Part shown: positions 8,679 through 21,455 of the stretch, in pieces | How positions within the stretch are numbered: the stretch's first letter is position 1 | How the letters are laid out: each line of letters opens with the position of its first letter | DNA from: Fremontodendron californicum | Lineage: Eukaryota > Streptophyta > Magnoliopsida > Malvales > Malvaceae | DNA length: 64,000 bases | Direction of reading: 5' to 3' | NCBI GenBank assembly: GCA_030761205.1 | Contig: JAULJL010000004.1 | Location: 23,905,172 to 23,969,171, forward strand | The notes under the pieces: model-generated | Told to the model about the DNA's origin: nothing | The model's database searches: none | The model's input: the letters and a program-made list of their open reading frames with translations, nothing else | Translations under genes and position numbers: made by a program

Positions 8679-11161
8679 TGTTAGTATATGCCCTAGAGCC
8701 AATCAGATTGAATAAGGGATATACAGTTAATAAAGCAAACCTATCACTATTGTTTAGTGATACAAGGTTTTCCTTCATGTTAGTACGATAATAAATAGTT
8801 ATTAAATACTAATTGGATGAAGCCCATGGAACATAAAGGCCTTGCAAAGGAATTATAAAGAGTTATAATTATGAGATATGTTCCTAAAATTGTTCCTGTT
8901 CATTGTATTGCCAAGATAGGGCATTGGCAACTCTCAAAGACTAGTACATGTTAAGCCTTCTTACTTGTGAAGTAAGAAACCGATCTCATAGGTTGAAGTA
9001 TGAGGGATACTTGGGATAACATGTAGCTGCTTATCTATTGAACAAGTTCACTAAACATGGCCCGCTATGAGAATTTCATTTGGTATTGTCACTCTAGTGT
9101 CTATGGAAATGTTCTCAAGTGCCAGTCGTGTAAATAGTCCTTTGACTTGTGATACCAGGTCATCTTGTATGGGGAATGTCATGTTTTGATTTCATCACGA
9201 ACAGGTCCTAAGAATGGATGTTTATGGTAGGGTGATTTTGGGTATGACATGAAGCATGCAAAAATGGATGAGTGATCCAGAGAGGATTCACCACTCCAAG
9301 TGACATCGAAGATATATCTTATCTGTTTTTGGCTTCGGTTAACTTGATAAAGTCTTTGGCCAAAGCACGATGGATTTAAGAGAAATTGTTTCTCTAAATT
9401 CATAAGGTTAACCATAAGCTACAAGAACTAATATGGATTGAACATGAGTATACACTGCCCATGCTCATGGTCATTCCGGGATATTTGGTGAAAGGACCGA
9501 ATTACACTGATAGGCTGGTTACTGAAAGGTTTCAAAGATGTCACTTTGACTTTTCAACATTTGGGTGGTCATGATGGGTTCCTAGATCCTGCTCATGGTC
9601 TATGTTTATAAATTGTAAACTATGTTGAAAAATGTAGATTATAATTTATGCTCATTGACAACATGTTGGGAACCTAATGGGTCACACATAATAGGACGGT
9701 ATTGTTGGATAAAACTTTTGATTTGATTATGTAGGACTTAATTGAATCACAGGTTAAATTTGGAGGACCTAATTGAATAAGTTCAATTATGGAAAGATTA
9801 AGACATAATTTGTATTTGGGAAATCCAAATAAGGATGTCTTAATATTACATTGTGGATAAACTTGTCTTAAGAAGACAATATCTAAATGTAAACATGTCT
9901 TAAGATAAGTTGTCATGGCGGGAATTTTGGAGTTGTCTGAAATGAGAAAAAGTTTCTCATTTTTGAGGAGTTTGATTGCGAATCAAATTCTTTCTCATTT
10001 TTGAGGAGTTTGATTGCGAATCAAATTATATCTTCACGTATTTCACTAAACCAAACATTGCCTCAATTATATCTAAGAACGAACTCGACGCTAAGAGTTA
10101 GTGTTTGAGTATGACTCTGACACTTGCTAGGTGAAAGAGTTTCACTTGACGAAGGAGTTTGATTATGAATAAAACTCTATTAAACTGAGCTGGTCAAATC
10201 CTACTAGGACTCTAAGAGGTTGATTGAGAATCAAACTCTTATCCTGTGAAACTAGCCAATGAACATAGACAAAAATACAGGATTTGGCTACGACTTTAAG
10301 AGTTAGAGTTTTGGTTGAACTATGATTCTTGAGGGTGAAAGAGTTTCTCTTCAACTAGGACTTTGATTAAGAATCAAACTCATATCCTCTCTATCCATTA
10401 GCAGCCGAACATGGACACAAAAGGGACTAGGTTCGGCCAAGCAAGCTAAAGGTTAGAGTTTGGTTAGAACTTGGAGACTTTGGAGAGGATGAGTTCCTCG
10501 TGAGATAGAAGTTTTAAACATTTTAAAACTCTATCCCTTTATCCCTATTAGTGGCCAGCCAAGGTAAGGTGGTCTTAAACGAATTTTTCACTTGTGAATT
10601 TTGGTGGTGGAGAGGTCATTCACTTGAGTAAAAATAGTTTTTACAAAAAAGAAAAACCTGATAGAAGATTCGGCCATTCCATCCATTGTTGAACCCAAAC
10701 CCTGTTCTTGCTTTTCCTTCTTTCTTCCTTTGTTCTAGCCGCACATACCATAGAACTATTCTATAGTATTTCGGCTTTGTGAGAAAACAAAGAGAGAATC
10801 CTTTTGATTTTGATCAAGAGATCAACCAACTAGCATTGGTGAATCCTCGAGCCTTGAGAAGGTTCCAACATCAGTTCGTGTGGATCACCGTTGGAGGCAA
10901 GACGATTGTGTTGCTCGTGACCTTGGAGAGATCGTGCAGTAACTATCTTGTTGCTGAGTTCGTGCAGGGAACGACACACTTGAGATTACGAGATCTTGAG
11001 TAGGTACGATCTCTAATCACATGGTTGATTAATTTTTGTTTTCTATTATCACATATAAATCACGATCTAAAGATCTTGAGGGATCCGGCTATCTCTATGT
11101 TTAATTTTCGCTGCGCTTATTTACTGTTTTACGTTTGTGCATGAAGACAATTTTCCCAAAA
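8679..11161 (+). mobile_element. Ty1/copia-like LTR shared by two tandem units
   Basis: Starts TGTTAGTATATGCCC right after a polypurine tract and ends ...TTCCCAAAA (the usual CA end mutated) right before the primer site TGGTATCAGAGCC. The LTR therefore serves as the 3' LTR of the unit on its left and the 5' LTR of the unit on its right. It is 2483 bp, longer than the related minus-strand LTRs at 19088-20771 and 31105-32795 (about 1.69 kb). Part of the excess is the repeat-rich segment at about 9950-10400. ORFs inside are short and unsupported. Confidence 0.8.
9968..10381 (+). repeat. Repeated palindrome GAGTTTGATT-N3-AATCAAACTC
   Basis: Five hairpin-capable copies lie at about 9968-9990, 10006-10028, 10155-10177, 10216-10238 and 10359-10381. 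The first two sit in an almost perfect ~37-bp direct duplication with TTCTCATTTTTGAG. The rest are dispersed and slightly mutated. Confidence 0.7.
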
Positions 11162-13345
11162 GTGGTATCAGAGCCAAAGATTCGGTGATTACGTGGTTCA
11201 TTCATGCCGATTCTTGGTGATAATCAAGCTAGTTGATTTCTGTGTTGATTTGGTAAGTTTCGATTTGTGTTATATTTTGAAAAAAAAAAAACTATTTTTA
11301 AACCAAACTTAAATCAGGACAACATATATTTTATGATTTTAATCATGTTTAAAAGTGTTTAATTGGTAGATTAAAAATGTTTTAATCAACCCGGATTAAG
11401 GTCCTAACAAGTCTTAGTAAAACCAACAAGTTTTAATGCCTAATGTGTTGTTTTTGAGCCCGGTTTTTGGTGCTGTTAAAATTGTTTTCTGGGTCATTTT
11501 ACATCTGCAATTTATGTTTAAATACAGCCATTTATCGTTCCTTAATGATTTGGGCTTAAAAATGTTTGAACAAAATCAAATACAGACCTAATATAGTCAT
11601 ACTTCAATGCTGGAATTTTTTGGTTGTTTTGTAGGTGTTTATGTGCCTAAAATCTTCTAGCATGAGTGTGGAATCGTTCCACAGGCTTGCTAAAAATTTT
11701 AGACAGCTTCTTGGGTGAATATGATTCACGTTTGAGGTATAGTTCAAGCATGGAATAAGGCTGGAACGCTCAACAAGCGCAGCTGCACATGCACCAGCAA
11801 AATCGTGCCACATAAGGTGGCAAAAGTTACAGATTTAGTTGCTGCCATGAGAGGCGAACAACATCCCAATTTTGGGCATCAAGAAGCCACTAAAAGTGGC
11901 GTATAATAGAACTATCACGGGAGGGCAGCAGCCATTTGATGGCTAAAAATATTTGCCTTCACCTAGGACATTAAGTGTTAGAGTCCTACTCCAATATGGA
12001 AATTGTTTCCTAGTGGGAGTGTGATTCCTAAAAATTAAGAGATAAGAGTTCTAGTTGGATGAGGTAATTGTTACCTAATGGGATTGAAGCTTTTAAGAGT
12101 TACGATAGGTTTCAAAACCTAGATTCGATTTAAGACAAACAACCTAAAAGTTAGGTAATGTCCAATTTTAAGACAGCCTTCCTAAAAGTTAAGAATTTGA
12201 TTAAATTATTTTAATTAAAGAACTAAGATTGCTAAATAATTTGATAAATCATCTTAAATTATTTAATGAGATTTATGCAAATAATACACAAGATCACCGA
12301 GTAATATTGGCTATGCATTTTTTAAATTCAAGCTTATAGTATGATTATGTATGCATGAGGATGACTATGGACTAGACCTTAGTGTAACTAGGTTGTGGAT
12401 GGTTAAATTTTCCTTTTGGTATTTTTATAAATAGGGTCCGCAAACCCTGCTTTCTCTTTTCATTTTTGGGTTGTAAATTCTCTTCTCACCTAATTCCCCT
12501 CGACTGTAACTCGATATTTCTATCAAAGTAATGTAATTGTTATATTCTTTATAGATTTATATTTAGGCTTAGATTTAAATTTATGTAATTCCAAAATGTA
12601 AGGAGACATGGTGCCAAGAAGGAAGGACCAAGGAGATAACCATCAAGACTTACGAAGACCTTATATGGTATCCCTAGGAATTTGACCAACTAGTTTCCTT
12701 GTGGCTCAAGGAAACTAGAGTAGTAAAAGTCCATAATCATCCTAATAGATTCCATAAGATAGATTTAGTTTTGAATTTATATATGTGATATAGAATTGAA
12801 TAAATGCTATGCATGTCAATCAACCAAAAAAAGCAATGAGACCTAATTAATGAATAAATCCCTCATTAAAATATTGAGTCCATGCTTCATATGATTAAGT
12901 TGCCTTCCACCATCATAACAAGATAACCTGAGTTCCTACTGTAGGAGGCTTGTTGAGACACTCAAGGTCAAGCTACCGTACGAGCATGTTTGAGTTATAG
13001 AGTTGAGGGCTATTATTTTATTAAAATAATAAGAATAATCATTAGAGTATCAAAACCTGACATTAATGATTATATATTGCAAATTATTAAATATAAAATA
13101 TTTTGGTTCATAATGGATATAAACACAACATGGCTAGTAAACTACTAATAAATTTTAATGGGCCAAACTCCATTGACTAGTTCCACAATATTAAGATTGT
13201 CTTAATATAAGAGAAACCTATCTGATAAGAGCCCGTTGCTGAGACATCTAAGGAAGTCAGGACAACCTATCAAGTTCATATAGATGACCTTGATCAAGCT
13301 ACATTGTGTTGTTGGCTAGCATGGCGCCTGAACTCTGAAAGTAGC
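11162..13345 (+). mobile_element. Leader of copia-like unit II, 5' part (interrupted)
   Basis: A leader of about 2.2 kb. From 11811 it tracks unit I (5330 onward, without the MITE), including TATAAATAGGG near 12425, down to ATGGCGCCTGAACT at 13321. A segment equivalent to about 6837-7110 of unit I is missing near 13000. At 13346 it is broken by an Athila-type LTR end and resumes at 48317. No intact coding sequence. Confidence 0.8.
11163..11175 (+). other. Primer binding site (initiator Met tRNA)
   Basis: TGGTATCAGAGCC, complementary to the 3' end of plant initiator methionine tRNA, is the standard copia minus-strand primer site. It lies one base after the LTR. Confidence 0.9.
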
Positions 13346-13501
13346 TGATACACTCAGAACAGTGTATCTATTAAACCCTTGCACTAAGTATGATCGATGT
13401 TTACTATAGTAGTAAGCAAGGGTCGAATCCACAGAGATTGTTCTCAATCTATAAGTTATTGATTTATAACTCTAGCTCTAATCTAATTATGGGGGTTGAA
13501 T
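13346..13501 (-). mobile_element. Athila-type LTR, terminal stub of a split 3' LTR
   Basis: TGATACACTC...TTGCACTAAG...GTCGAATCCACAGAGATTG is the reverse complement of the last ~150 bp of the LTR at 49243-50809 (which ends TGTATCA). It is the far end of the 3' LTR whose larger part is 32796-34028. The flanking GTAGC at 13341-13345 matches ACAAC at 48317-48321 only as a mutated duplication. The intact site in unit I reads GCAGC near 7471-7475. Confidence 0.8.
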
Positions 13502-16500
13502 TGTAGTAATTCAAGCCGATAAATCCCGAAAAAATACCAAATGAGCTCAAAAAATTATGAAAACTTCCAGATCATACTTTTTAATTATTTTGAAGAGATT
13601 GGTGAAGAAAAATCTTGATTTGGAGCTCGTTTAAAAAATGGTAAAATGTAAGGGCATAAAAGGGCATTTTTGGAAGAAAAAATCCGAATAAATAGCAAAA
13701 GAACTCGGATAATTTTGAAAACTTCCAGAACTCAATGTTAATTATTTTGTAAGTATTAAAAAAAAAGAAAAATTGAATTTGGAGTCCGTTTGATATTTAT
13801 TTGCATCTAGGGGGCAAAACGGTCATTTCACCCAAGCAACCGAAAAGGGCCTCTTTGGGCCTTTCAAAAAATCAGAGTTGGGCTGGAAAAGAGAAGTGCT
13901 GGCCTGCCCAAGCCCAAAGGAAGGATGAAGCTTCTGATTTTTCAATCAAATGGCTAAAAATCAAGAGTTAGTTAGAGATTCTCTTTGATCAAGCCATGGT
14001 GATTAAACCACATAGGCCAAGAGAGATGTCAACATTATTCTTGAACAACTGTAATTTGAGAGAGCTGATATGCTAATCTAAAGGTGGTAATTTCATGATT
14101 TTTTCACCTTGAATTATTAGCCATTTGATGGGAAATTGGTTACAAAAAAATGACAACACCTTGGGCAATATAGGGACCATTCGGCCAGCCTTGTTTGGGG
14201 GGTCAAAATTTTCATTTTTCATTTCATTTTTGCTGAGTTCTTAGAGTTTTTACTTAGTTTTTCTCTTCTTGGCTGAGAGCAAAAAAGAAAAGTTTAGAAA
14301 AGAAAGGAAAGTTTGAAGAGAGAAGCTTGAAATATTAGCTTCTTGAGGTTGCTCTTGAGCACCAACTCATGCACTTTCTTGATTTTCCATTCTTGTTTTT
14401 GCTATTTTGATTATTATTTGGTGAGTTTCTATTTTAAATAAATGTTTTTTATTGTTCTTCTTAAGTTCTTCCTTCATCTCTTTCTTAAGTATATTTTTTA
14501 CATTTTATTTTTACAATAAACTCACCATGGCCAAATGACCTACATTATTAATTTAAGTTGCTGTTTTGGGTTTATTTTACCATATTGTTTACGTTATTTT
14601 CTTTGATTTTGATGTTTTAAATGTTATGTTACTTCATATTCTTGAGTTATATTTTAATTTGGTTACTTTGTTTGTTACCATTTATGTTTTAAATATCATG
14701 TTTTTGCATTTTTAATTTTCTGTTTTCATGTTGTTTAAATTTGAGTATGTTTTAGATTTAGAATATCAAGTGTTTGTGAAAATGCTTGTGTGGTCTTTGC
14801 ATGATTTGAGTTTTATATCTTAGTTGAGCATGTTTTAGATTTAGTATATTAAGTGTTTTTGAAAATGCTTGTGTGGTTTTTGCATGATTTAAGTGTTATA
14901 TTTTAGTTGAGCATGTTAGTATACCAAGTGTTTGTGAAAATGCCATGCTTGTTGGAGCTTGAGGCCATTTGGCTACTCCATGTGTTTTGCATTGTGTGTT
15001 GCATTTTTTGCCATGTTAGTTGGTAGGTTTTTGCATTTACATGCAATTTTATTTAGTTTTGCATGCTAGTATACCAAGTGTTTGTGAAAATGCCATGTTT
15101 GCTAGTTACATTATGCTATTCGACCCTCTTGGAATTTTCGCATTTTATATGCATTCTTGCCATGTTAGTTAATAGGTTAGCATTTGCATGATATTTGGTT
15201 GAGTTTTTGGTTTAAGCATGCTTTGTGTTTGTGAAAATGCCATGTATATTTTAGTTATTAAGTTAGGTTTATTTGCCATGCATGTTCATGCATTTTAGGT
15301 CTAGGTTGCATTAAATGCCATGCAAGTTCATTTAGGTCTAGGCCACTTTATGAATGCCATGCATTTTTTCATGACATTTAGGTTTAAGCTCATGCATTTC
15401 ATGCACTATGTTTGCTGTATTGTTTCATACATTTCATGTTCATGCCACTTGAATAATGACTTGAGCCAATTAATGGTTCAAAGTCATGCTCTCTTGAGCA
15501 CACTTGTGGAAAATTAAGTTTGTCAAGTTGATTATTCTACATTTGTGATTTTTTTTTTTACTTAGCCAATTTTTATCTAACTTTAAAGTCCTAGCTACTG
15601 TTTTTAAGTCATTTTAGGAGTTTCAAATATTTTTACTTTGATTTTTAAATGATTTTATCAAAGGTAAAAATGTGTTTTGGCAAAGCAGTTTTGTTTCACC
15701 CAAAACTCGTACATCTCTGATTTTTCTGGGAATTCATCTTTAATCAGAAAATTAAGTCGATTGTTTCCCATGTAGTTTTACATGTCCTAAGTCTCCAGTA
15801 TTTTTTTTCAGAATGTATAAAAAATCATGTCTTAAAACTGGACAGTGGAGTCAGAATTGAATTTAAAGAAAAATCATTTTTCTGTTTTGGTTAAGTTACT
15901 TAGAGTGGGCTGATCAGGAGAGTTAGCTACTGACTTAGGATAGTTTCTAAGCCTTTTTAAACTCTAAAAATGGTTTTTCAAGTCTCGGGTTAAGGGTAGT
16001 CAAGTCCGAATTTTTAAACTTAGGAAATTAGAGCCATTTTAAAAAAAGATTTAGCCCAGTTTTTATTTTTAATTCAAGCTTTTCAAAATTTTTTTCAAAC
16101 AATCACAAAGTATTTTGGTTTTAGAATATTTAATTTGACATATTTTCCTAAGGTAGCCGGATATCTTTTTAGATATACGGATTTCCTTAATTAAAGGAAA
16201 AAATACATTTCATGCATTGCATTTTCCATATTCATGCATTTTATATAATATGTGATTCTTGTCATATAACTTAGGTCATTTCATTTTATTTATAATATGT
16301 CATATAACTTAGGATATTTCATTTCATTTAGAATATGCTAAGGCATTTACATTATATCATATCGTTTAGGAAACATTATATTATTTAGATTTTGCTATGT
16401 CATTTTATTTATGTCATGCATATACATATTCATATCTTTTAAAATGTTTTCAAAATGATAATGATTTTTCAATAAAAAATAAAGATATTCCCGAGTTAAA

Positions 16501-17136
16501 ATAATTCATGAGTTTTCTACCGCGTTTGCTGGAGGGAATATCATCAATTATCATTAATAAAGGAATATCTTTCTTTCAAAAAAAAAAAAAAAAAAGAAAG
16601 TTTTCCAAAACTAATAAAAATTTCTATATTTTGCCACGTTTGTTGGGGAATATAGGAAAATTTTGAATTTATAAATTCTGGATCATTTTCAATAAAAAAG
16701 GGAATTATTTTTCTTTAAATTGGGAATTAACTTGAAATACTAAATTTAAGACCAACTTTTTACCGAGACTTGAAATAACACACGATTAATAAGGTACCGA
16801 TTTATACGGGCGTTGTGGGGGTGCTAATCATTCTCCACACGTAACCGACTCCCGAACCCGCTTCTTTGATTTCTCTGGTTTAAAACGTAAACTTGAAATT
16901 CGTTTTTTAAAATGTTTTAATTAATTTTTAAAATATTTTATAAAACCGGTTTTAAAGGTGGCCGATCATACCTAGCTAAAAAAGATTGGTGGCGACTCCA
17001 TGTCTTTTTTAAGGTCATTTTCAAAACCTTCATTTTTCTAGAGGAATTAAGTCGACTTTTCCTCGATTTTATTAATGTCACGCTTAACGAATAATAATGT
17101 CTTGCGATGAGACTCGTTGTTTTTTAGGTTGCGACA
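13502..17136 (+). mobile_element. Ogre-like LTR, 5'-truncated copy
   Basis: Corresponds to 25075-29152 of the complete solo LTR, ending at the same TTGCGACA and the same junction CTTCCTTTCATTG. It lacks the first ~1.14 kb and carries an internal 443-bp net deletion near 16255. This is the duplicate of the solo LTR carried by the copia tandem, not an independent insertion. The left boundary joins an Athila LTR fragment, so a deletion removed the 5' part of the LTR and whatever lay beyond it. Confidence 0.85.
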
Positions 17137-19087
17137 CTTCCTTTCATTGAGAACGCTTCTCAATCTCATGTATGAATCCAAACATTTTGGACTAATGGCA
17201 TTCAAAATGCTGCACATTACAGTTAAAGTATTAACCATTTTCAACAACCTAAGATAAAAAATTAATTATTAGTTATATTCATGCATTTATAACAATTCAA
17301 GATGAGGTATTAAATCTTTTATTGGTTCTCCCACTAATTTTTCGAGATAATAGCCCTCACTATTATTCAAAAATCTCATCAAGGTATTTCTAGTGGGCTG
17401 GGATCCCTTTCAACATGTTGCAACCTTGAGTGACTCAACAAATTACAACAAGCCTAGTTGGGTAGATAACATAGCTTATCAATTGCATCTCTATGCAACT
17501 CCCATATCAGTTAGGTGACAACTCTTTGTCTAAGCACATCATATGTACTTCGGCTAACTTTGCCTCTAACACTATGCGATCAAGTTTGTAAGCATCCGGA
17601 CAACATAGCATTAGTTGAGTAAGACCAAACTTCATAACACAAACATATTCGTACAGTAGTTTGACCTTGAGTGACTCAACAAGCCTCCTACCGGAAGAAC
17701 TCTGGTTATCTTGTTATGATGATGGAAGGCAACTTTATCATGCGAAACATGTGACTCAATATTATAAAGAGGGATTTCCTTTTCTTTATGTCTCATCATA
17801 ATAAACATTCATAGCATTTACAATATCGCATAAAATAAATCTATAACATGCTTTTTACTTGGATGATTATGGACTTTCTAATCTAATTTCCTTGAGCCAT
17901 CCAAAGGAAAATAGTTGGTCAAATTCCTAGGTGATTACATACATAGTCTTCAAAGCTTGCTTGTAATCTCCTTTTCTTCATGGCGCCTTTCTTCATCTTC
18001 AAGTTACAAAAATTATTCCTAACTAATCCTTATTTTACACTTTGATGTAACTAATTACATTTGTAATAAAGAAACCTCAAGTTACATTTGAGGGGATTTA
18101 GGTGAGGAAAGAATTTTTACAACTCCAGAAAATGAGAGATAAGGCAGGGCACGCAGTTCCAATTTAATTTAATAAAAACCATAAAATTAAATTCAACCAT
18201 CCATAATCATATTGGGTCTAAGTCCATAATCATCCCATACATTCACAAACAATTTATGAACATATAAATCATGCTTTAATCTCTAATTACCATCTTGATT
18301 ATATTGATCACATAATTTAATTCAAAGAAAATAATAAACATTTATTCTAATCTCATTAGAATAAATCCTATCCAATTAGGATTAATTGCCTTTAATTAAA
18401 TTATTATCCAATTAAATATTTAATTGAATATTCATGTAAATTCTTATTTTCGTGATTTATATAATTTAACAAAATTACCATAATTACTAATTTTAGTGTT
18501 GTATCTCTACTAGGATACTACAACATTAGTAACTTAATATTACTAAAATTCATAAGCTTTGAGAATCTGATAGAACCAAAAAACCCTAGCAAAGGAGGCG
18601 TAGGCTTTGGATACTAAGAGTAGCCGTCGCCCTTATCTCCCTACAGGTTGTCTATTCGCTTTTCACAGCTTCCAACTTTTCAATGCTAAATCAGTTTTAT
18701 GATTTTTCAGGCTTGCCAAGAACAATTCTAAGCAATTTTAAATCCTAAAAATCATTAAAACATGCATTAAAAATCAGCCAAGAAAAATCTACAAGTTTTT
18801 CTCACTAAAATCACCATATTTGCGCAAAACAGGCGTAACAGTTTTCAATCGTTGCCAAACTTTCACCAGTTGCATTAATCAGTTTAAAATAATTTTAAAT
18901 CAATTAATCAACAAGAATTCACCATGATTAACTGCTGCCTTCACCGAAACACTACAAGTGCAATTTATCACAAATTAGGTTAGTGACAATCGGATCAAAA
19001 TAACACAAAGAACAAAACAATTTTGTTAAAAGTAACAATCAAAGCATAGATCGTATAGGAATAACATAAACCTGGCTCTGATACCAC
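17137..19087 (-). mobile_element. Minus-strand copia leader and putative start of gag, copy B
   Basis: Reading from the primer site at 19086 leftward, about 1.8 kb of non-coding leader leads to a short frame (17247 down to about 17142) with MVNTLTVMCSILNAISPK and MRLRSVLNERK, where the Ogre-like LTR interrupts it. The leader shares blocks with the plus-strand copia leaders, for example GAGGGCTATTAT and a conserved CTCAAGGTCAAACTACYG-type segment. Gag identity of the short frame is plausible from position but not from motifs. Confidence 0.7.
19074..19086 (-). other. Primer binding site (initiator Met tRNA), copy B
   Basis: GGCTCTGATACCA on the plus strand reads TGGTATCAGAGCC on the minus strand, one base beyond the LTR end at 19088. 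Its presence beside the LTR that also ends the pol unit proves a tandem arrangement. Confidence 0.9.
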
Positions 19088-20771
19088 TGTTGGGGTTCAG
19101 CTCATGCTCAAACAGAGATGATGTATAATTTAATCAACAAGTTAAATATACAACGTAGCGGAATAAAATAAAACAAAGAGACACCGAATCCCTCCATGGA
19201 TCTGCCTATGAATTCAAAACGGTCAAGCTGTCAAGAATAGATAACAATCAAAAATCTCATACCTCTGTAATGGAGATTGTCAAAACCATATCATAGATTC
19301 TTGATGTTCTTGATCTTGTACATAATGCTAGCTTGTCGAAGACCAAAGTCGTCCAATTGTCCGACCTCTAACGGTAATCCACACAGGTGATCTGAAAGCC
19401 TTCACAAGGTTGAGACTATGTTTTTCCCAAGACGATTATAGTGGTCTAGGTTGCGAGAAACATTCCTCCTCTTACTCTAGTTAGCCGAAAAGAAGCAGGC
19501 CAGAAGAAAACTGATTTCTTCTCCTCTTTTCTCTATGCGCCGATTCTCACAGGGAGGTGAGAGAATGCGGCTACCAGGGTTTTTCTTTCTTAGGGGAAGG
19601 CGGCAACAACATAAGGCATATATATATATATTATCAGGTTTAGTGTATGCCAACTCTTGGACTTATTGCACTAAAGCCCTTACACATATATTATTAAATA
19701 TTCACAATAAGCCCACAACACTTAATGAATATTTAATATGGCTCAATCTCATTTTAATTTCAATAATCAGCTTTTGTGTGTGACCCATTAGGCCCTTAAC
19801 ATGTTTGCAATAAATATAATAAATTCAATTAAGAATTTCTTCTTTATATTTATAGATCATGAGCGACATCTAGTAATGCATCATGACCACCCAAATGTCA
19901 AGAGAGTCATCAAGCTTCAACTAGCCTTTCGTGTACAATATGTCTGTGTAATTCGATCCCTTCATCAAATATCCCAGGATAGGAAAGAGCATGGTTCAGT
20001 GTCTACTCTTAACCCATTCCATATTAGATCTGCAGCTTTATATTAACTCCTTAAGTATTGCCTTGGCCAAGGACTTCAATAAGTTAATATAAGCCAGATA
20101 CATGTGAGATATGTCCCCTTCTTGGGGTGATGAATCCTCTCAGGACCACTTATTCATCTTCGTATGCTTCATGTCATACCCAATAACACCCTACTTTAAG
20201 CATCCTCGTGATTGGGACCCGTTCGTGATGAAATCTAAGTATGACAGTTCACATACAAGATGACCTGGTGTCACAAGTCAAAGGATTACTTACACTATTG
20301 ACACATGAGAGTATTTATCATAGACACTTGAGTGAAATACCAAATGGAACTCTCATAGCGGGTCATGTTCAGTGAACTTGTTCAACTAACAAGCACCCAT
20401 ATGTTATCCCCAAGTATCTATATACTTTCAACCTATGAGATTAGTTGCATGCATCAAGTGCATGAAGGCTTAACATATGCCAGTCTCTGAGCATTGTCAA
20501 TGCCCTGTCTTGACAATACAATGACCAGGAACAGTTTAGAAACACGGCATTGATGCATAAGGATCCTTATAATTGTAACACCTTACAATTCCTTTGCAAT
20601 GCCATTGTGTCTCATAGCTTTATCTTCAAAGTCATTTATAACAATTACAATAATACTTATGGATAAAGAAATACCTCAATTATAATTAATAAATTATAAT
20701 GTGCAATACATGAATAAATAAATAGTGTTTTACAAGCCTAACTAGATTGGCTTGTAGGGCTTACACCAACA
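19088..20771 (-). mobile_element. Ty1/copia LTR shared by the minus-strand tandem (middle LTR)
   Basis: On the minus strand it starts TGTTGGTGTAAGCCC after the polypurine AGTGGGAGAT and ends ...CCCCAACA before the primer site. Length 1684 bp. Its left part (19088-about 19740) is almost identical to 31105-about 31755, while its right part differs at roughly 7 of 100 bases in 19801-19900. That fits a recombinant LTR. A TA-rich run at 19619-19631 (TATATATATATA type) may be its TATA element. Confidence 0.9.
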
Positions 20772-20789
20772 ATCTCCCACTGGCATTCA

Positions 20790-21440
20790 AGCCAATCGCC
20801 CATGTACTTAAGCCCATGTCCTTCCGTGTGACGAATATGTTTCTGCTGGGATAGAACCTTAGTAAAAGGATCAGCTATATTGTCCTCTGTGGGGTACCCT
20901 TTCCATACTTATATCACCTCTTTGACTTATGTCTCTAATCAAGTGATATTACCATAATACATGTTTGGCTTTCTGATGAGACCGTGGTTCCTTAGCTTGC
21001 GCTATGGCTCCATTGTTATCACAGTAAAGTGGTACTAGATCAACAATGCTTGGAACCACACCAAGTTCAGTTATGAACTTCTTAATCCAAACAGCCTATT
21101 TCGATGCCTCACAGGCGGAGATGTATTCAGCCTCTGTTGTTGAATCTGCAATTGTAGTTTGTTTGGAACTTTTCCAACTGACTACAGCTCCATTTAAGGT
21201 AAATACATAACTGCCCTGCAATTTACTATCATCCCTATCAATTTGGAATCCAGCATCTGTATAACCCCTTACTTGGAGTTCAGCCCCTCCATAGACCAAG
21301 AAAATATCCTCAATTCTTCTCAAGTACTTGAGGATATTTTTCACAGCAGTCCAGTAAATTTCACCAGGATTGCTTTGGTATCGGCTCATGACACTCAAAG
21401 CGTATGATACATATGGTCTTGTGCATAACATGGCGTACAT
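20790..21440 (-). pseudogene. pol: Ty1/copia RNase H domain and pol C-terminus
   Basis: The frame reads MYAMLCTRPYVSYALS, GYTDAGFQIDRDDSK, SWKSSKQTTIADSTTEAEY and EASK, then a stop (TAG replacing the usual Glu codon), then AVWIKKFITELG, YCDNNGAIAQAKEPRSHQK and, after a frame change, DNIADPFTKVL and HGLKYMGDWLECQ. These are the RNase H domain (first Asp in GYTDA, Glu in TTEAEY, Asp in YCDNN) and conserved C-terminus of plant copia Pol, which removes tRNA primer and template RNA during reverse transcription. It is separated from the RT frame by a TAG at about 21444-21446. The gene ends at the polypurine tract. Decayed, not functional. Confidence 0.9.
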
Positions 21441-21455
21441 GATAGATCCTTTTGC

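Larger units (their letters stand above)
13502..20771. repeat. Segmental duplication, copy B
   Basis: This stretch (truncated Ogre-like LTR, copia leader, copia LTR) is repeated in the same order and orientation at 25075-32795. Identity is visibly near complete up to about 19740, then drops within the copia LTR. The copies are separated by the copia pol region and the first ~1.1 kb of the solo LTR. Confidence 0.9.

Noticed and set aside
10779..11003. A 74-codon plus-strand ORF near a primer site, considered as a host gene exon
   Set aside because: It lies wholly inside the copia-like LTR and resembles no family I recognise.
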